Shown piece after piece: positions 10,109-18,009 of a DNA stretch of 18,009 nt; within the stretch, counting starts at the first letter, position 1, and each line of letters opens with the position of its first letter. Position numbers and translations under genes: made by a program. The DNA is from Rodentolepis nana (lineage: Eukaryota; Platyhelminthes; Cestoda; Cyclophyllidea; Hymenolepididae): positions 1 through 18,009 of the forward strand of contig UZAE01000809.1 in the NCBI GenBank assembly GCA_900617975.1, written 5' to 3'. The notes beneath the pieces were generated by a model, which was not told where the DNA came from, searched no databases, and worked only from the letters and a program-made list of their open reading frames with translations.

Positions 10109-11029
10109 TATTTCTGGCTTCTCGTCCTTGTCTTTAGAGCTGGACACCGAATCAGGTGGGTCTTCTCCATTTCCTCCTGTAGGTTACATATGCGGCATGT
10201 GGGTTAAGTGTATACTTCCACTCTGTGAAGATGTTTTGCCAAGCAGTCGTGTTCGGTACGTAATCTAAACTCAGCAACGGCTTCGATTCTTGGCCAGTCT
10301 GCTATGTCGGAGAGTGACACTGTTCACGGTTTCTCCTTTATTTGAGCTTTAAGTTTGTTGCACCTGGAGGTCTTGAATTCTCTCCTGATTAATGTCTTCA
10401 TTGTGTGGAACGAGATTGGCTGGTCTATGTCTTGCAAAATCGTTGTCTCCTTCTCAGCATGTGCGTCAGCAAGGTCATTGCCTTTAATGCCAGAGTGACC
10501 AGGAATCCATTGTATGACCACTATTTTGTTTTCCCTTTCAGCAGCTCATATAATTCTTTTTGCATTCGTATATCTCAGCTGTTTGGGTGGCCCTCTGTTT
10601 CTAAATGTGTTTATTGCTGACTGTGAGTGCGAAAGTATCACCGCTTTGGTGAATTTCGTATCCAGGCAACATAATTGACCTAGTGCTATCCTAATGGTCT
10701 CTTTTCTATTGTTTTGAAAGGGAAGAGTACAGAATAAACATATGCAACAACGTTTGATTGGTTTTCTATTTATGACTCACCAGTGATGACTTGGAGCCAT
10801 TGATCTGCAGGATAGTTGACATAAATTGTCTCAAAGGCCAGTGAGCGCATTTGCTCTGAAGGGGTGTTTGATTTCTTGAATAAGTCAAACAGTTGGTTGC
10901 TACTGGTTCATAGGGAGATAGGCTTTTTGGTTTGTCATCGATTCGTAATGCAATAGCTTTCTGTATTAGACCAGATTGCGTTTTCAGATGTCCAGGTCTA
11001 TTCTCATAGAGGCCGAATAATTTATTTAG

Positions 11030-11109
11030 TAGCTTCTCATACAGGATCAAGGCCTTTTCTTTGATGAGGTAGCTTCTCATACAGGATCAAAGCCTTTTCT
11101 TTGATAAGA
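11030..11109 (+). repeat. Two tandem copies of a 40-bp unit inside the LINE remnant
   Basis: TAGCTTCTCATACAGGATCA begins at 11030 and again at 11070; the two 40-bp units differ at very few positions. The duplicated part codes for the EKALILYEKL segment of the element, and 40 is not a multiple of three, so the duplication shifts the frame. Confidence 0.85.
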
Positions 11110-11209
11110 GGCCATATTGTGGTGCTTCCTGTAACAAAGAGTATTACATCAATGGGTGTTAATTTTTCCCTCCAGTAATTAGTCGTAATGCATGGTTGTG
11201 TGCCTATTC

Positions 11210-11275
11210 GAGTGGTTTAAGAGTGACCACAGTGGCTGTAATGAGTGGTTTAAGAGTGACCACAGTGGCTGTAAT
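11210..11275 (+). repeat. Two tandem copies of a 33-bp unit inside the LINE remnant
   Basis: GAGTGGTTTAAGAGTGACCA begins at 11210 and at 11243, and the 33-bp units are identical by eye. On the minus strand this duplicates 11 codons (PLITATVVTLK) in frame at the end of the reverse transcriptase segment. Confidence 0.88.
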
Positions 11276-11500
11276 GAGTGGCTCACAGCAATACAACATT
11301 ATTTGCTGAATAAACATCTTGTTTGTGGTGTTAAGAGTTGAGCGTACACAGACAAATTCGCTAACAGCAAGACGATTGAGTACATTCAGTTTATTGGAGA
11401 CTCGTTCTGCTATTTTATCCTTGCGATTTTTACATGCTAGCCTTGTGTCAAACGTCATTCCGAGATATGTGATATTGGAGTGATATTGGAAACGATTAGA

Positions 11501-12160
11501 TCGAAATCAAGGATCATGTCCCTGATGTGTTGAAGTGTATTTCATATCGGCTATTTTGTGGCACATTCATGAGATGATATTGGAATCTCTACATCGGTTT
11601 GCATAAACACCAACACTTTGTTCTTATAGAAATAAAAGTTTAACGGCCGATGTATTAAACAGGTTGCCATTTTGAACTAACATCTCAAGATCAAATTGAC
11701 TTACACTTTTCTTTTGTCAATTAGAAGATACATACATATATTTGTTAGAAACATCAATCCTCTTAAGTGAAAACTTGGTCCAAACCAAACCTTGATACTC
11801 ACAAACATTATATATAAACAATTTGCTAAATGTGTTTGCTTAACCTGAGCAATGCAATTTTAGTCAGCTTCATATTTGCCGATTTGCCTTCCTAACGATT
11901 AATTCAGGTGGGTCTTCCTGAGTTGTGTGAATTTAAAGAAAGGCCTAAAATGATTTTTTCCCATATTTATTAATTTTTTTTCTATTCTGGCCATTCTCCA
12001 TTGTTCTTAATAACTAAGATTGTAAATATTGACTAAAAGAATTTCAAAATTTAACAGTTTTGAATAATCAAAACATTGAGTCATTATGAAGGTTTGGCCT
12101 CTCCGATTAGGAATATGATATAGTGTCATCGCTAGTATTCATTCATCTCATTTATCACAA
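11501..12160. other. Spacer between LINE remnant and LTR-like element; nothing identified
   Basis: AT-rich and without a supportable ORF. The part up to about 11640 could be unrecognisable further LINE sequence, because the element must have extended 5' of 11500, but I can read no reverse transcriptase motif there. Confidence 0.4.
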
Positions 12161-12166
12161 TACACT

Positions 12167-12527
12167 TGTGGGACACGTTTTCTTAACCTTTTTAGGCACC
12201 CGCAAACGCTCTAGGGGGGGAGTTATGTGGGACACGTCATCGTTTGGTCAACATCACGTTCAAACTCGCGTACGGACCGGGTGCGTCGACCTCACCGACA
12301 TTAACCAATCAGAGACGCCCATTTGTTTTACCGTATCCGCCATGTTGATAATGACTAAGCTCCTTCCTACACACACCGCTGATGTGCTACATCGTAAATA
12401 AACGTATCTCTTCTCGCTCGCCTCTTGCCTCCATAGCTTTGCAATAGCAGCTAGTTTGAGAGGCTCATCGATTGTAGAGATAACTGAGTACAGTCTAGGC
12501 TTATTGGTGTAACAGTCCGCTACAGAC
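12167..12527 (+). mobile_element. Solo-LTR-like element (or short 3' terminus) of an LTR retrotransposon
   Basis: A GC-richer block in AT-rich surroundings. It begins TGTGGGACACG and is flanked by the direct hexamer TACACT (12161-12166 and 12528-12533), consistent with a target-site duplication. Inside are AATAAA at 12397-12402 and a TC-rich stretch after it, as at an LTR's R-U5 boundary. The 12-mer TGTGGGACACGT occurs twice, at 12167 and 12226, and the second is preceded by a purine tract (AGGGGGGGAG). An alternative is therefore a polypurine tract plus 3' LTR starting at 12226. The right end does not finish in the canonical CA, so the exact boundary is uncertain. No protein-coding or primer-binding segment is nearby. 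An open frame of 92 codons across it (12123-12401) is probably chance. Confidence 0.55.
12397..12402 (+). promoter_or_regulatory. AATAAA inside the LTR-like element
   Basis: A poly(A) signal in the middle of the element, where LTR retrotransposons carry theirs. It supports the LTR reading and plus-strand orientation. Confidence 0.4.
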
Positions 12528-12604
12528 TACACTGCAACAAATACCCTTATTATGAAAATAAAATGAAGTATCAGTAATCTCAATTTATATGATGTAAACG
12601 AATT

Positions 12605-12890
12605 CAAATTTATTGCAGATAATATAAATAGAATAAAAGTAAATTATGAAGTAGACTCAAGAGCGATGTGATTGTCATTTTAGTGGAAATTCTTGTGCCG
12701 CAAATAAAAGTCATTCCTAGAATAGAGAACACAGCTTTGTCTGTTCCAGTATGTTCAAGAATTGAGTCAACATCAAATGTGAAAACGGTTTCGACAATGC
12801 TCGATGCACCTTCACCGATCATAAACTGGATATCGATAATAAATAAATCACTTTTGTTAGTATTTGCAGCAGAGAGAGGAGGTTCTTAAT
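12605..12890. other. Short region open on both strands, possible exon, unrecognised
   Basis: The minus strand is open from 12888 to a TAA near 12614; the 5' edge follows AATTAAG, a possible splice acceptor, and the frame includes MIGEGASSIVETVFTFDVDS. The plus strand is open from 12668 to 12889 (IKVIPRIENTALSVPVCSRI). Base composition is less AT-biased than the flanks, so one strand may be coding, but I cannot tell which and find no partner exon. It lies just after the LTR-like element and could be retroelement-derived. Confidence 0.28.
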
Positions 12891-13285
12891 TCTACTTCAC
12901 CATTTCACTGATTCGATTGCGCTGTTTTGTTAAACAAGTCTCTCGATCGATTTTAAAAGTTTCTAAATTCGATATTTAATTTTTCATGACGGATTCCAAC
13001 TACATGTCCTGTGTTAAGGCATTTCCGGCTGCATAATAAGTAAGGCAAGAAAAGCTTTATAATAAAATCAGTAGCATACAAGTCGAAGTTTCTTTTCTTT
13101 GGGTAATTTGGAGAAAAAGTTAATTGATAGCACACAGATATCGAATTCCACTTCCTTTAACTCTAAGCGCTTGTTCATAAGTATGCGCATACTTGAGTGC
13201 ATTCAAATATCTCTTTGAAAATTATAATTTCAGCAAATATCTGATATGAATGTGGTTCTTTTCACCGTGAATTTATAGGCGTCTA

Positions 13286-13707
13286 TCAAAACAAAACCTT
13301 TACGAGATCTGTTGCTCCACACTCTTTATCAATATGCCTCCGTTTGTGTAAAGGCCAATTTTTTTTCCTTGAAAAAGTGCTTTCCGCATGCCGAGCATTT
13401 GCGTGATTTTCTCCTGTACGTTTGCGCAAATGCCTAATCAAATCTGATTTGCGTATGAATGCTTTGCCACAGTCACGATATTCGACAGATTTATCACCAC
13501 TGCAAATTCGTCTGTAAACGTCTTTATCATTTTGTGCCCTAAACCTCTTTCCACTTTCTTTCAAAATGAACGGTTTTTCGCCAGCAAGTTTGCGTTTGTG
13601 AGATTTCAATTGACATTTATCGAAAAATTTCTCCTCATATTCAACTCAAGTGAAACTCTTATTTCCACTTTCATCCGATGGTAAGTGTTCATTCGCTCCC
13701 TTGGTAA
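13286..13707 (-). pseudogene. Decayed C2H2 zinc-finger array after the single-finger gene
   Basis: Directly after the TAA at 13710-13708, another minus frame (one base different) carries about four finger repeats in sequence. The linkers are recognisable (AGEKPF, CSGDK, RTGEN), as are spaced cores such as DCGKAFIRKSDLIRHLRKR. Almost every zinc ligand is gone. The first finger has a TGA where its first Cys should be and lacks the second Cys and second His. The second keeps neither Cys nor His at the ligand positions. The third keeps one Cys and one His. The fourth keeps both His (LHKRRH) but no Cys. After the TGA the frame is open for more than 110 codons to a stop near 13288. It is either the lost C-terminus of the upstream gene or the remnant of another finger gene. 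Confidence 0.68.
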
Positions 13708-15341
13708 TTATTTTTCCCAACTTTCCTCAATCAGCGTAGAATTCTTCTCGGTATCATCCATGTTTTTGACCATGAGACCAACTTCCAAGGAAGTTACCGT
13801 TTCACTACTGCTACCAATAACAATGTCAGTTGCTGAAATTCAACAATACCAAGTCATTATTAAAATGATAACAATGTGCTAACTATTTCAGCACTGCATT
13901 TTACAATTGCAAATACAATTTTATATTTTTATGGATGAATTATTTCAGTATCATCATTATTTGTACACTCTATCTCTTTTTTATGGCAACACTTAGGAGG
14001 GTTGAAAAAGAGAGCTTGAAGCCAATTCGAATCAGGAATGCACACGATGTAGCTCGAATAGTTGTACTTTCATTAAAGAAAACTATTACCATTCAAACGA
14101 CACAAGTGATGTAAGAATAGCCTAGTAAGTACGTTTGTCTATGTTGGGCTAACTATTTAAACATATTTTGATTGATTACAAAATTATCATAGCTGAAACG
14201 TAACTCTCTATCAACTGGAAATCTTAATTCAAATTTCGAATAAATGATAAACCATTTGAATCTCTATGCCTTTCACAGAGTTACAAAATGGAAATTACTT
14301 CAAATTTTGCATTTCATTTTGGGTGATGATTGCAACTTTCAAGTGAATTAAGTGGACGGAAAAACGAAACAGTAGACTAACATACCTTGACACGTTGTCG
14401 AATTTGTATTCTCTTCATGAACTTCCTGAATGTGTTTATGCAGCTGAGATCTGTCTTCTGATCCATGAGAGCAAGAGGGACAATAAAAATAATGAACCGC
14501 AGTGCTCGTGAATGAAGAATCGTCGCCTCCATGGTGGGTCACATTTTCTTCTGCAAATTCATTTGAGCGAATCGGATCGATAGAGTTACCTTCGCCGATT
14601 CTACGTAATTCAAAGGCCAAAAGAGAAAAGGAATTAACAAAGCGCTTGTGATGTAAGACAATTTTAACAAGTTGAGTTTACTTTAAGTTATTCCCTAGCT
14701 GTAATATTCACATGATACTACCCTTTAATCCCTATTTAAGTAGACACCTCAACAATCCAATTTTGCATTTAACGTAAACTTCAACATTTTAAGCATTGAA
14801 AGGACATTTGAGTTAAAAGCAAAATGTCATACTGAAGAGAAGCGAAATGTGTGTTAGTTTCTTGCGGTAAACCTTGTTCCACATTTTCCGGAAGGTATGT
14901 AGTATTGTCAGTAAGATCAAAAGAATTCTGCGGCAGCACTGCATCCGGTTTAAGATAATAACTCACGATTTGGTCAATTATTTCATCTGAAAAGTTGTAA
15001 TACTTCGTCAAGATAGATAAAAAACTAAATCAAACGCATTCCCACAGAATATAAATGAACAACACAGAACGCACATTCAGGAATCTCTTCCATTGGATCG
15101 ATATCGCCTTCCAACTGTAAATGGTGATGTGTGTCATTGGGGGCTAAATTTACAAATTATAGTGAGAAATTAAAGATGAACTTGGCAAAGAAAATATGGG
15201 ACTTGGCTCACATTCAAGCAATTGTATAACCCGTTCCGTTAATGGATTGCTCCATGCCAGTCTTTCTTCACGAAAGAAACATTCCGGTGACCATTTCAAA
15301 TCGTCATCTGATGGCACATTCAAGTTATTGTTCGAAGTCAT
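13708..15341 (-). CDS. Acidic single C2H2 zinc-finger protein, five exons, ~230 aa
   Basis: Exons on the minus strand: 15341-15212, 15143-15075, 14986-14833, 14600-14386, 13832-13708 (693 nt). All four junctions agree in phase (1, 1, 2, 1). Introns are 68, 88, 232 and 553 nt with GT-AG ends; acceptors include TTTTCAG and AATTTCAG. The ATG at 15341 has an in-frame TAG just upstream (near 15351), which supports it unless a 5' exon splices to the CAG before it. Residues ~1-145 are acidic and polar with no recognised domain (start MTSNNNLNVPSDDDLKWSPE). Exon 4 encodes one good finger, CPSCSHGSEDRSQLHKHIQEVH, split here as C-x2-C, 12 residues, then H-x4-H. The C-terminus ends ESWEK at a TAA immediately before the decayed finger array, so the native protein may once have had more fingers. 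A nuclear nucleic-acid-binding role is inferred from the finger. Exons 2-3 have an inverted damaged copy at 16574-16720. Confidence 0.68.
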
Positions 15342-16573
15342 CCTGTAGATCTAAATCTGATTCTCAGGTTGAAGTGAATAAAAAATGTCTTTCAGCGGGT
15401 TCAAAATAAGATTAATAAATGAATCAAGTTTTAAATTTTAATGATTCCTCTTTGACATGATTGGCACTCAAATGATCAATGCTCTTAAAGCCTGCCTTTT
15501 ATATTTATCATTCTAAGCGTACGCATATTTGCATGAACAAAGAATCTTAGAGAATGAGGTCGGTTTCTCATTGCAAGAGACATTTTTAGTTCTGCAATAC
15601 TTGATTAAATTAAAAGAATTTGCATGTTTAAAATAGACTTCATCTTTAATACATATACTTTTTCATAAATAATACACATGGATACAAGTAAATTTAATTT
15701 ATTTAGCAATCTTGCAGTCACATTCGTAGGCGCATCGATTCACACTTAGAAGCAACGGTAATTATTGAGCAATGTCATGATATGAGATATGGCAATCCCT
15801 TGTATTAAAAAATTGAAACGATTTCCAAACTATCCACTTCATTGCCTGAGTTACATAATAATGAATATATACAAAATCTTCCAATTAGGTGTAACAAATT
15901 ACGAATATATAAAACTGTCATTCTTAACACATAAATTTAAAAAATTGTAAAGATTATTATTCTGATTAATATTTCTCCTAATTTTCTAATTTGGACTTAT
16001 TCAAGTTTGATTAGTGCTTATGTTAACTTATTTGCTATTTATTTAAGCTCTTACGAATCAGGTTGAGTAGAACGCTCGCTAATAGACCCTTAATAAAATA
16101 AGGTATAAAGCAATATTCTATGAGCAAAATGAGAACGTATATAAGAGATCAAAGTTTCAAGTATTGCCATTAGCTACGGTCTTATTACCTCTAATATTTG
16201 AAAATTTGGTGTTACTTTTGAATAAAACGTATTAGATAGCCACCGCAAATCGCATGACTAGTGAGCAATAATTTGGCCTAACTGCCAGCCATTTTCACAG
16301 ATTAGTAAACATATGATAAGTGATGTTTTGATAAGCACGCCTAGCCTAATATATGAAATGTCAATTGTAATTCGTTAGGTAGGTGAAAAAATTTTATTAC
16401 TTTGGGTGTATGTAATGTACCTGTCTACATCTTTCCTCTTTCACTCACTGAAGTTTTATAATTTTGCTCCGGTTAGTCAAAATGCGATTCATCAATATGA
16501 ATGATTCATGCTTACAATAACCTCGTAGACTAATCGAATTCGCGGAATATTTTTGAGTTGCACGTACTTTGCA
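15342..16573. other. AT-rich spacer, no gene seen; may hold the zinc-finger gene's promoter
   Basis: No open frame with coding character on either strand. The zinc-finger gene's promoter or a noncoding first exon should lie in its left part; I see no unambiguous TATA box near 15342, and the CAG just before the ATG could be a splice acceptor. Confidence 0.4.
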
Positions 16574-16720
16574 TTGGAATAGAGTTCTGAATGTGCTTTC
16601 TGTGGTTATTCATTTAATTCTGTCGAAATACGTTTGCTTTTATTTTCATCTTTCTTGCACTTTTCTTTATTTATCTTCACGAAGTATTATAACGGTTCAT
16701 ATGAAATAATTGACCAAAAC
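16574..16720 (+). pseudogene. Inverted damaged copy of zinc-finger gene exons 2-3 and the intron between
   Basis: Aligns with the minus strand of 15093-14967. Shared blocks include CTGAATGTGC, TTCTGTG, TTCATTTA, ACGAAGTATTA and ATGAAATAATTGACCAAA; the last spans the exon 3 start. The original acceptor TTTTCAG reads GGTTCAT here, so the splice site is gone; one base is lost before the exon 2 donor and about 17-20 bases are inserted in the intron. Intron and exon are both copied, so this was a DNA-level duplication, not retroposition. Possible weaker similarity to the end of exon 3 follows at 16725-16760 (CTCTTCAGT), suggesting an internal deletion. Confidence 0.7.
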
Positions 16721-16760
16721 CTGATTCGCTCTTCAGTTCACCTCTCGACATTCTGTGATT

Positions 16761-17294
16761 TTCCAATTCCATTCTTTAATGGCATAAAGGATTTAAAAGC
16801 TATACACAACTTAAAGCTTATTGCATCTTAAAGGTGGTGTTTGAGTGCAGAATAAGGATTGCAAACTGCTACCTTTTTAGAAGTTGATAATTTATTAGCA
16901 CTGAGATATTGAACGCAGCAAATCGAAACAAAATTCAGAAATAAATGCATTAATTCAATCAAGACGAGTTTAATTAAGAGGAACGCGCGAGGATTTTACA
17001 TAGTTAGGTATTTGTTTTCAATTGCCCACATCTGACCGCCTGGTAATAAATCTGTTAGATTGCGCTTTTGACACAAGCGTTCTACTTATTTTTTTAGTAG
17101 TGACTATATTTTCAAATACATTATTTCGGCAAGGTTCAGATGTTCTAATGCAAGTTGATTTTAACTTTCTTAGTCTGCACTCCAATAAAGAACCATATAT
17201 CATGCGCTAAGTAACCTTATTGTTATATTTACTTTAAGGCAGCAATAATTAGCCTAACACAAATAATGATTTACTACGACCCGTTTCTACGACA
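16761..17294. other. Spacer; one region open on both strands, no gene assigned
   Basis: A region near 17018-17210 is open on both strands for about 60 codons and is slightly less AT-rich than its flanks, but neither translation has a motif I recognise. Nothing else found. Confidence 0.35.
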
Positions 17295-17422
17295 AATAGC
17301 AATCATCAAAATTGTTTGATATGCACGAATAGTGCTACCTTCAGTAATATTAAAAAATTATCATTTTATGAAATTAGTATAATTAGGGAAAACTCCTGGC
17401 ACACTAGTTTTAAGCAATTTTA

Positions 17423-17431
17423 TTTGTCGTC
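17423..17431 (+). repeat. Left target-site duplication of retroelement copy 2
   Basis: TTTGTCGTC here and TTTATCGTC at 17764-17772 match at 8 of 9 bases and bracket the insertion. Copy A of the host repeat shows this stretch only once (TTTAACAAC at the aligned position), as expected for an empty site. Confidence 0.6.
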
Positions 17432-17763
17432 GGGTGTGCGATAGACTTACCTCCATGTGGTGCACCCTGGGCAACGTATACCCATACGGCAAAAAAGTCT
17501 ATTAACTGGCAGTTGACCTCTGACTTCAAACTTCCATAACCCCACTGTATGTCAAATTCGACCCCTTTCACAGTACTCATCTAGCCTTTTCTCGGCCTTT
17601 GTGTCTGTCTGTCTGTCTGTCTGTTACATCAGTGAATCACTCTTCTTTCCTCCTGTCGAATTTTTCTCACTTTAATGTTCCTCCCTTCAGTGAAGCCCGA
17701 AGTCAACTAAACGGCTAATGATAACTGTCAAAATGCCTGCCATTTGAAATAAATATAAATAAA
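17432..17763 (+). mobile_element. 5'-truncated retroelement copy 2, 332 bp, nested in the dispersed repeat
   Basis: Same family and orientation as 1-475. It carries the last ~25 codons of the element's ORF (stop TAA near 17536), then the 3' UTR with a (CTGT)n run longer than in copy 1 and a tail with AATAAATATAAATAAA. Copy 1 and copy 2 differ by scattered substitutions, so neither is a recent duplicate of the other. Severe 5' truncation, a terminal A/T tail and a 9-bp target-site duplication are the features of target-primed reverse transcription. The first ~17 bp (17432-17448) do not align with copy 1. Confidence 0.72.
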
Positions 17764-17772
17764 TTTATCGTC
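17764..17772 (+). repeat. Right target-site duplication of retroelement copy 2
   Basis: TTTATCGTC, the partner of 17423-17431, directly after the A/T-rich tail of the element. Confidence 0.58.
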
Positions 17773-18009
17773 TTGGTGATTATTCACAGAAAATTAATAT
17801 TCACTGGCATTTGTTCAAAGTTTCAACGCTCACATGTAAGTTTGATAATTAAATAATAAATGTAATATTAATAAAATCAATAACATGCAATTTATTTTGA
17901 TTTTCGTTTAATTGAATGACGTCCATGGTCAAAAGGTGTCTATGCTTTTCCTCCTACAGATGTGCTAATTAGTGCAAGAATAAGTCTCAGAGATGCAGAG
18001 ATATTTTAT

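Larger units (their letters stand above)
10109..11500 (-). pseudogene. 5'-truncated LINE remnant: RT end, RNase H, CCHC knuckle
   Basis: Minus-strand fragments follow the usual order of an RNase-H-bearing non-LTR element. The end of reverse transcriptase comes first (YLGMTFDTRL, then STLNTTNKMFIQQIMLYCCE, about 11490-11210). A connection region follows (IKEKALILYEKLL, about 11110-11020). Next is RNase H (about 10720-10330), with VILSHSQSA where the catalytic D is replaced by H, and WIPGHSGIKGNDLADAHA containing the last conserved D. Last is a zinc knuckle CRICNLQEEMEKTHLIRC near 10160-10215. Stops (TGA near 10331, TAA near 10230, a stop in RNase H near 10546), frameshifts and two internal tandem duplications show it is dead. 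No 5' end, first ORF or RT catalytic YADD is present. It belongs with the Jockey/I/R1-type elements; I would not name the clade from this fragment. Confidence 0.82.
17295..17790 (+). repeat. Dispersed repeat, copy B, split by the retroelement insertion
   Basis: Left part 17295-17431 and right part 17773-17790 together match copy A at 9641-9803. Left of the insertion the shared sequence ends CAATTTTATTT; right of it, copy B reads TTGGTGATTATTCACAGAAA against copy A's TTGATGAATATTCACAGAAA. Removing the inserted element and one duplication copy restores continuity with copy A. Confidence 0.68.

Noticed and set aside
10405..10620. 71-codon plus-strand ORF
   Set aside because: It is the reverse strand of the LINE RNase H segment, whose minus-strand motifs are clear.
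12953..13135. 60-codon minus-strand ORF with CSRKCLNTGH, considered as a further zinc-finger fragment
   Set aside because: Cys/His spacing does not fit C2H2, and there is no linker or similarity to the array at 13286-13707.
13708..13720. Programmed -1 ribosomal frameshift joining exon 5 to the finger array
   Set aside because: The A5 run is not a proper X XXY YYZ heptamer in the exon's frame, and a TGA follows soon after in the shifted frame.
16634..16831. 65-codon plus-strand ORF
   Set aside because: It crosses the lost splice acceptor of the inverted zinc-finger relic and reads intron as protein; the relic annotation explains it.

Overview
The window looks like a piece of an animal nuclear genome. 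It is strongly AT-rich and gene-poor. The coding material I can support lies in short exons separated by GT-AG introns, many of about 50-90 nt, and there are TATA-box promoters and fragments of retroelements. The non-LTR reverse transcriptase remnant (YLGMTFD-like motif, then RNase H, then a CCHC knuckle) resembles a family I associate from memory with arthropods, especially spiders and other chelicerates. I therefore lean towards an invertebrate, possibly an arthropod, with low confidence on the lineage. I saw no bacterial operons, CRISPR arrays or tRNA/rRNA genes.

Layout: 1-475 is the 3' end of a retroelement copy, with a coding C-terminus, a stop, a 3' UTR and an AATAAA tail. 1225-3094 (-) is a reconstructed eight-exon gene for a secreted protein of about 288 aa, with a TATA box upstream and an ATTAAA signal downstream. 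3137-9187 is about 6 kb of AT-rich sequence with no gene I can support. 9188-9365 (+) is a decayed copy of the promoter and signal-peptide exon of the 1225-3094 gene, in the opposite orientation. 9641-11500 holds a dispersed repeat, a hairpin-forming minisatellite and a broken, 5'-truncated LINE on the minus strand. 12167-12527 is an LTR-like element flanked by TACACT hexamers. 13708-15341 (-) is a reconstructed five-exon gene for an acidic protein of about 230 aa with one C2H2 finger. It is followed in another frame by a decayed multi-finger array (13286-13707). 16574-16720 (+) is an inverted, damaged copy of exons 2-3 of that gene. 17295-17790 is a second copy of the dispersed repeat, split by a 332-bp insertion of the same retroelement family seen at 1-475, with a 9-bp target-site duplication.

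The recurring pattern is that each of the two supported genes has a damaged partial copy on the opposite strand 1.5-6 kb away, next to retroelement debris. The exon models come from reading splice signals and phase by eye, with no transcript evidence. The middle exons of both genes are well supported by phase agreement; the last three exons of the secreted-protein gene and the true C-terminus of the zinc-finger gene are the weakest parts.
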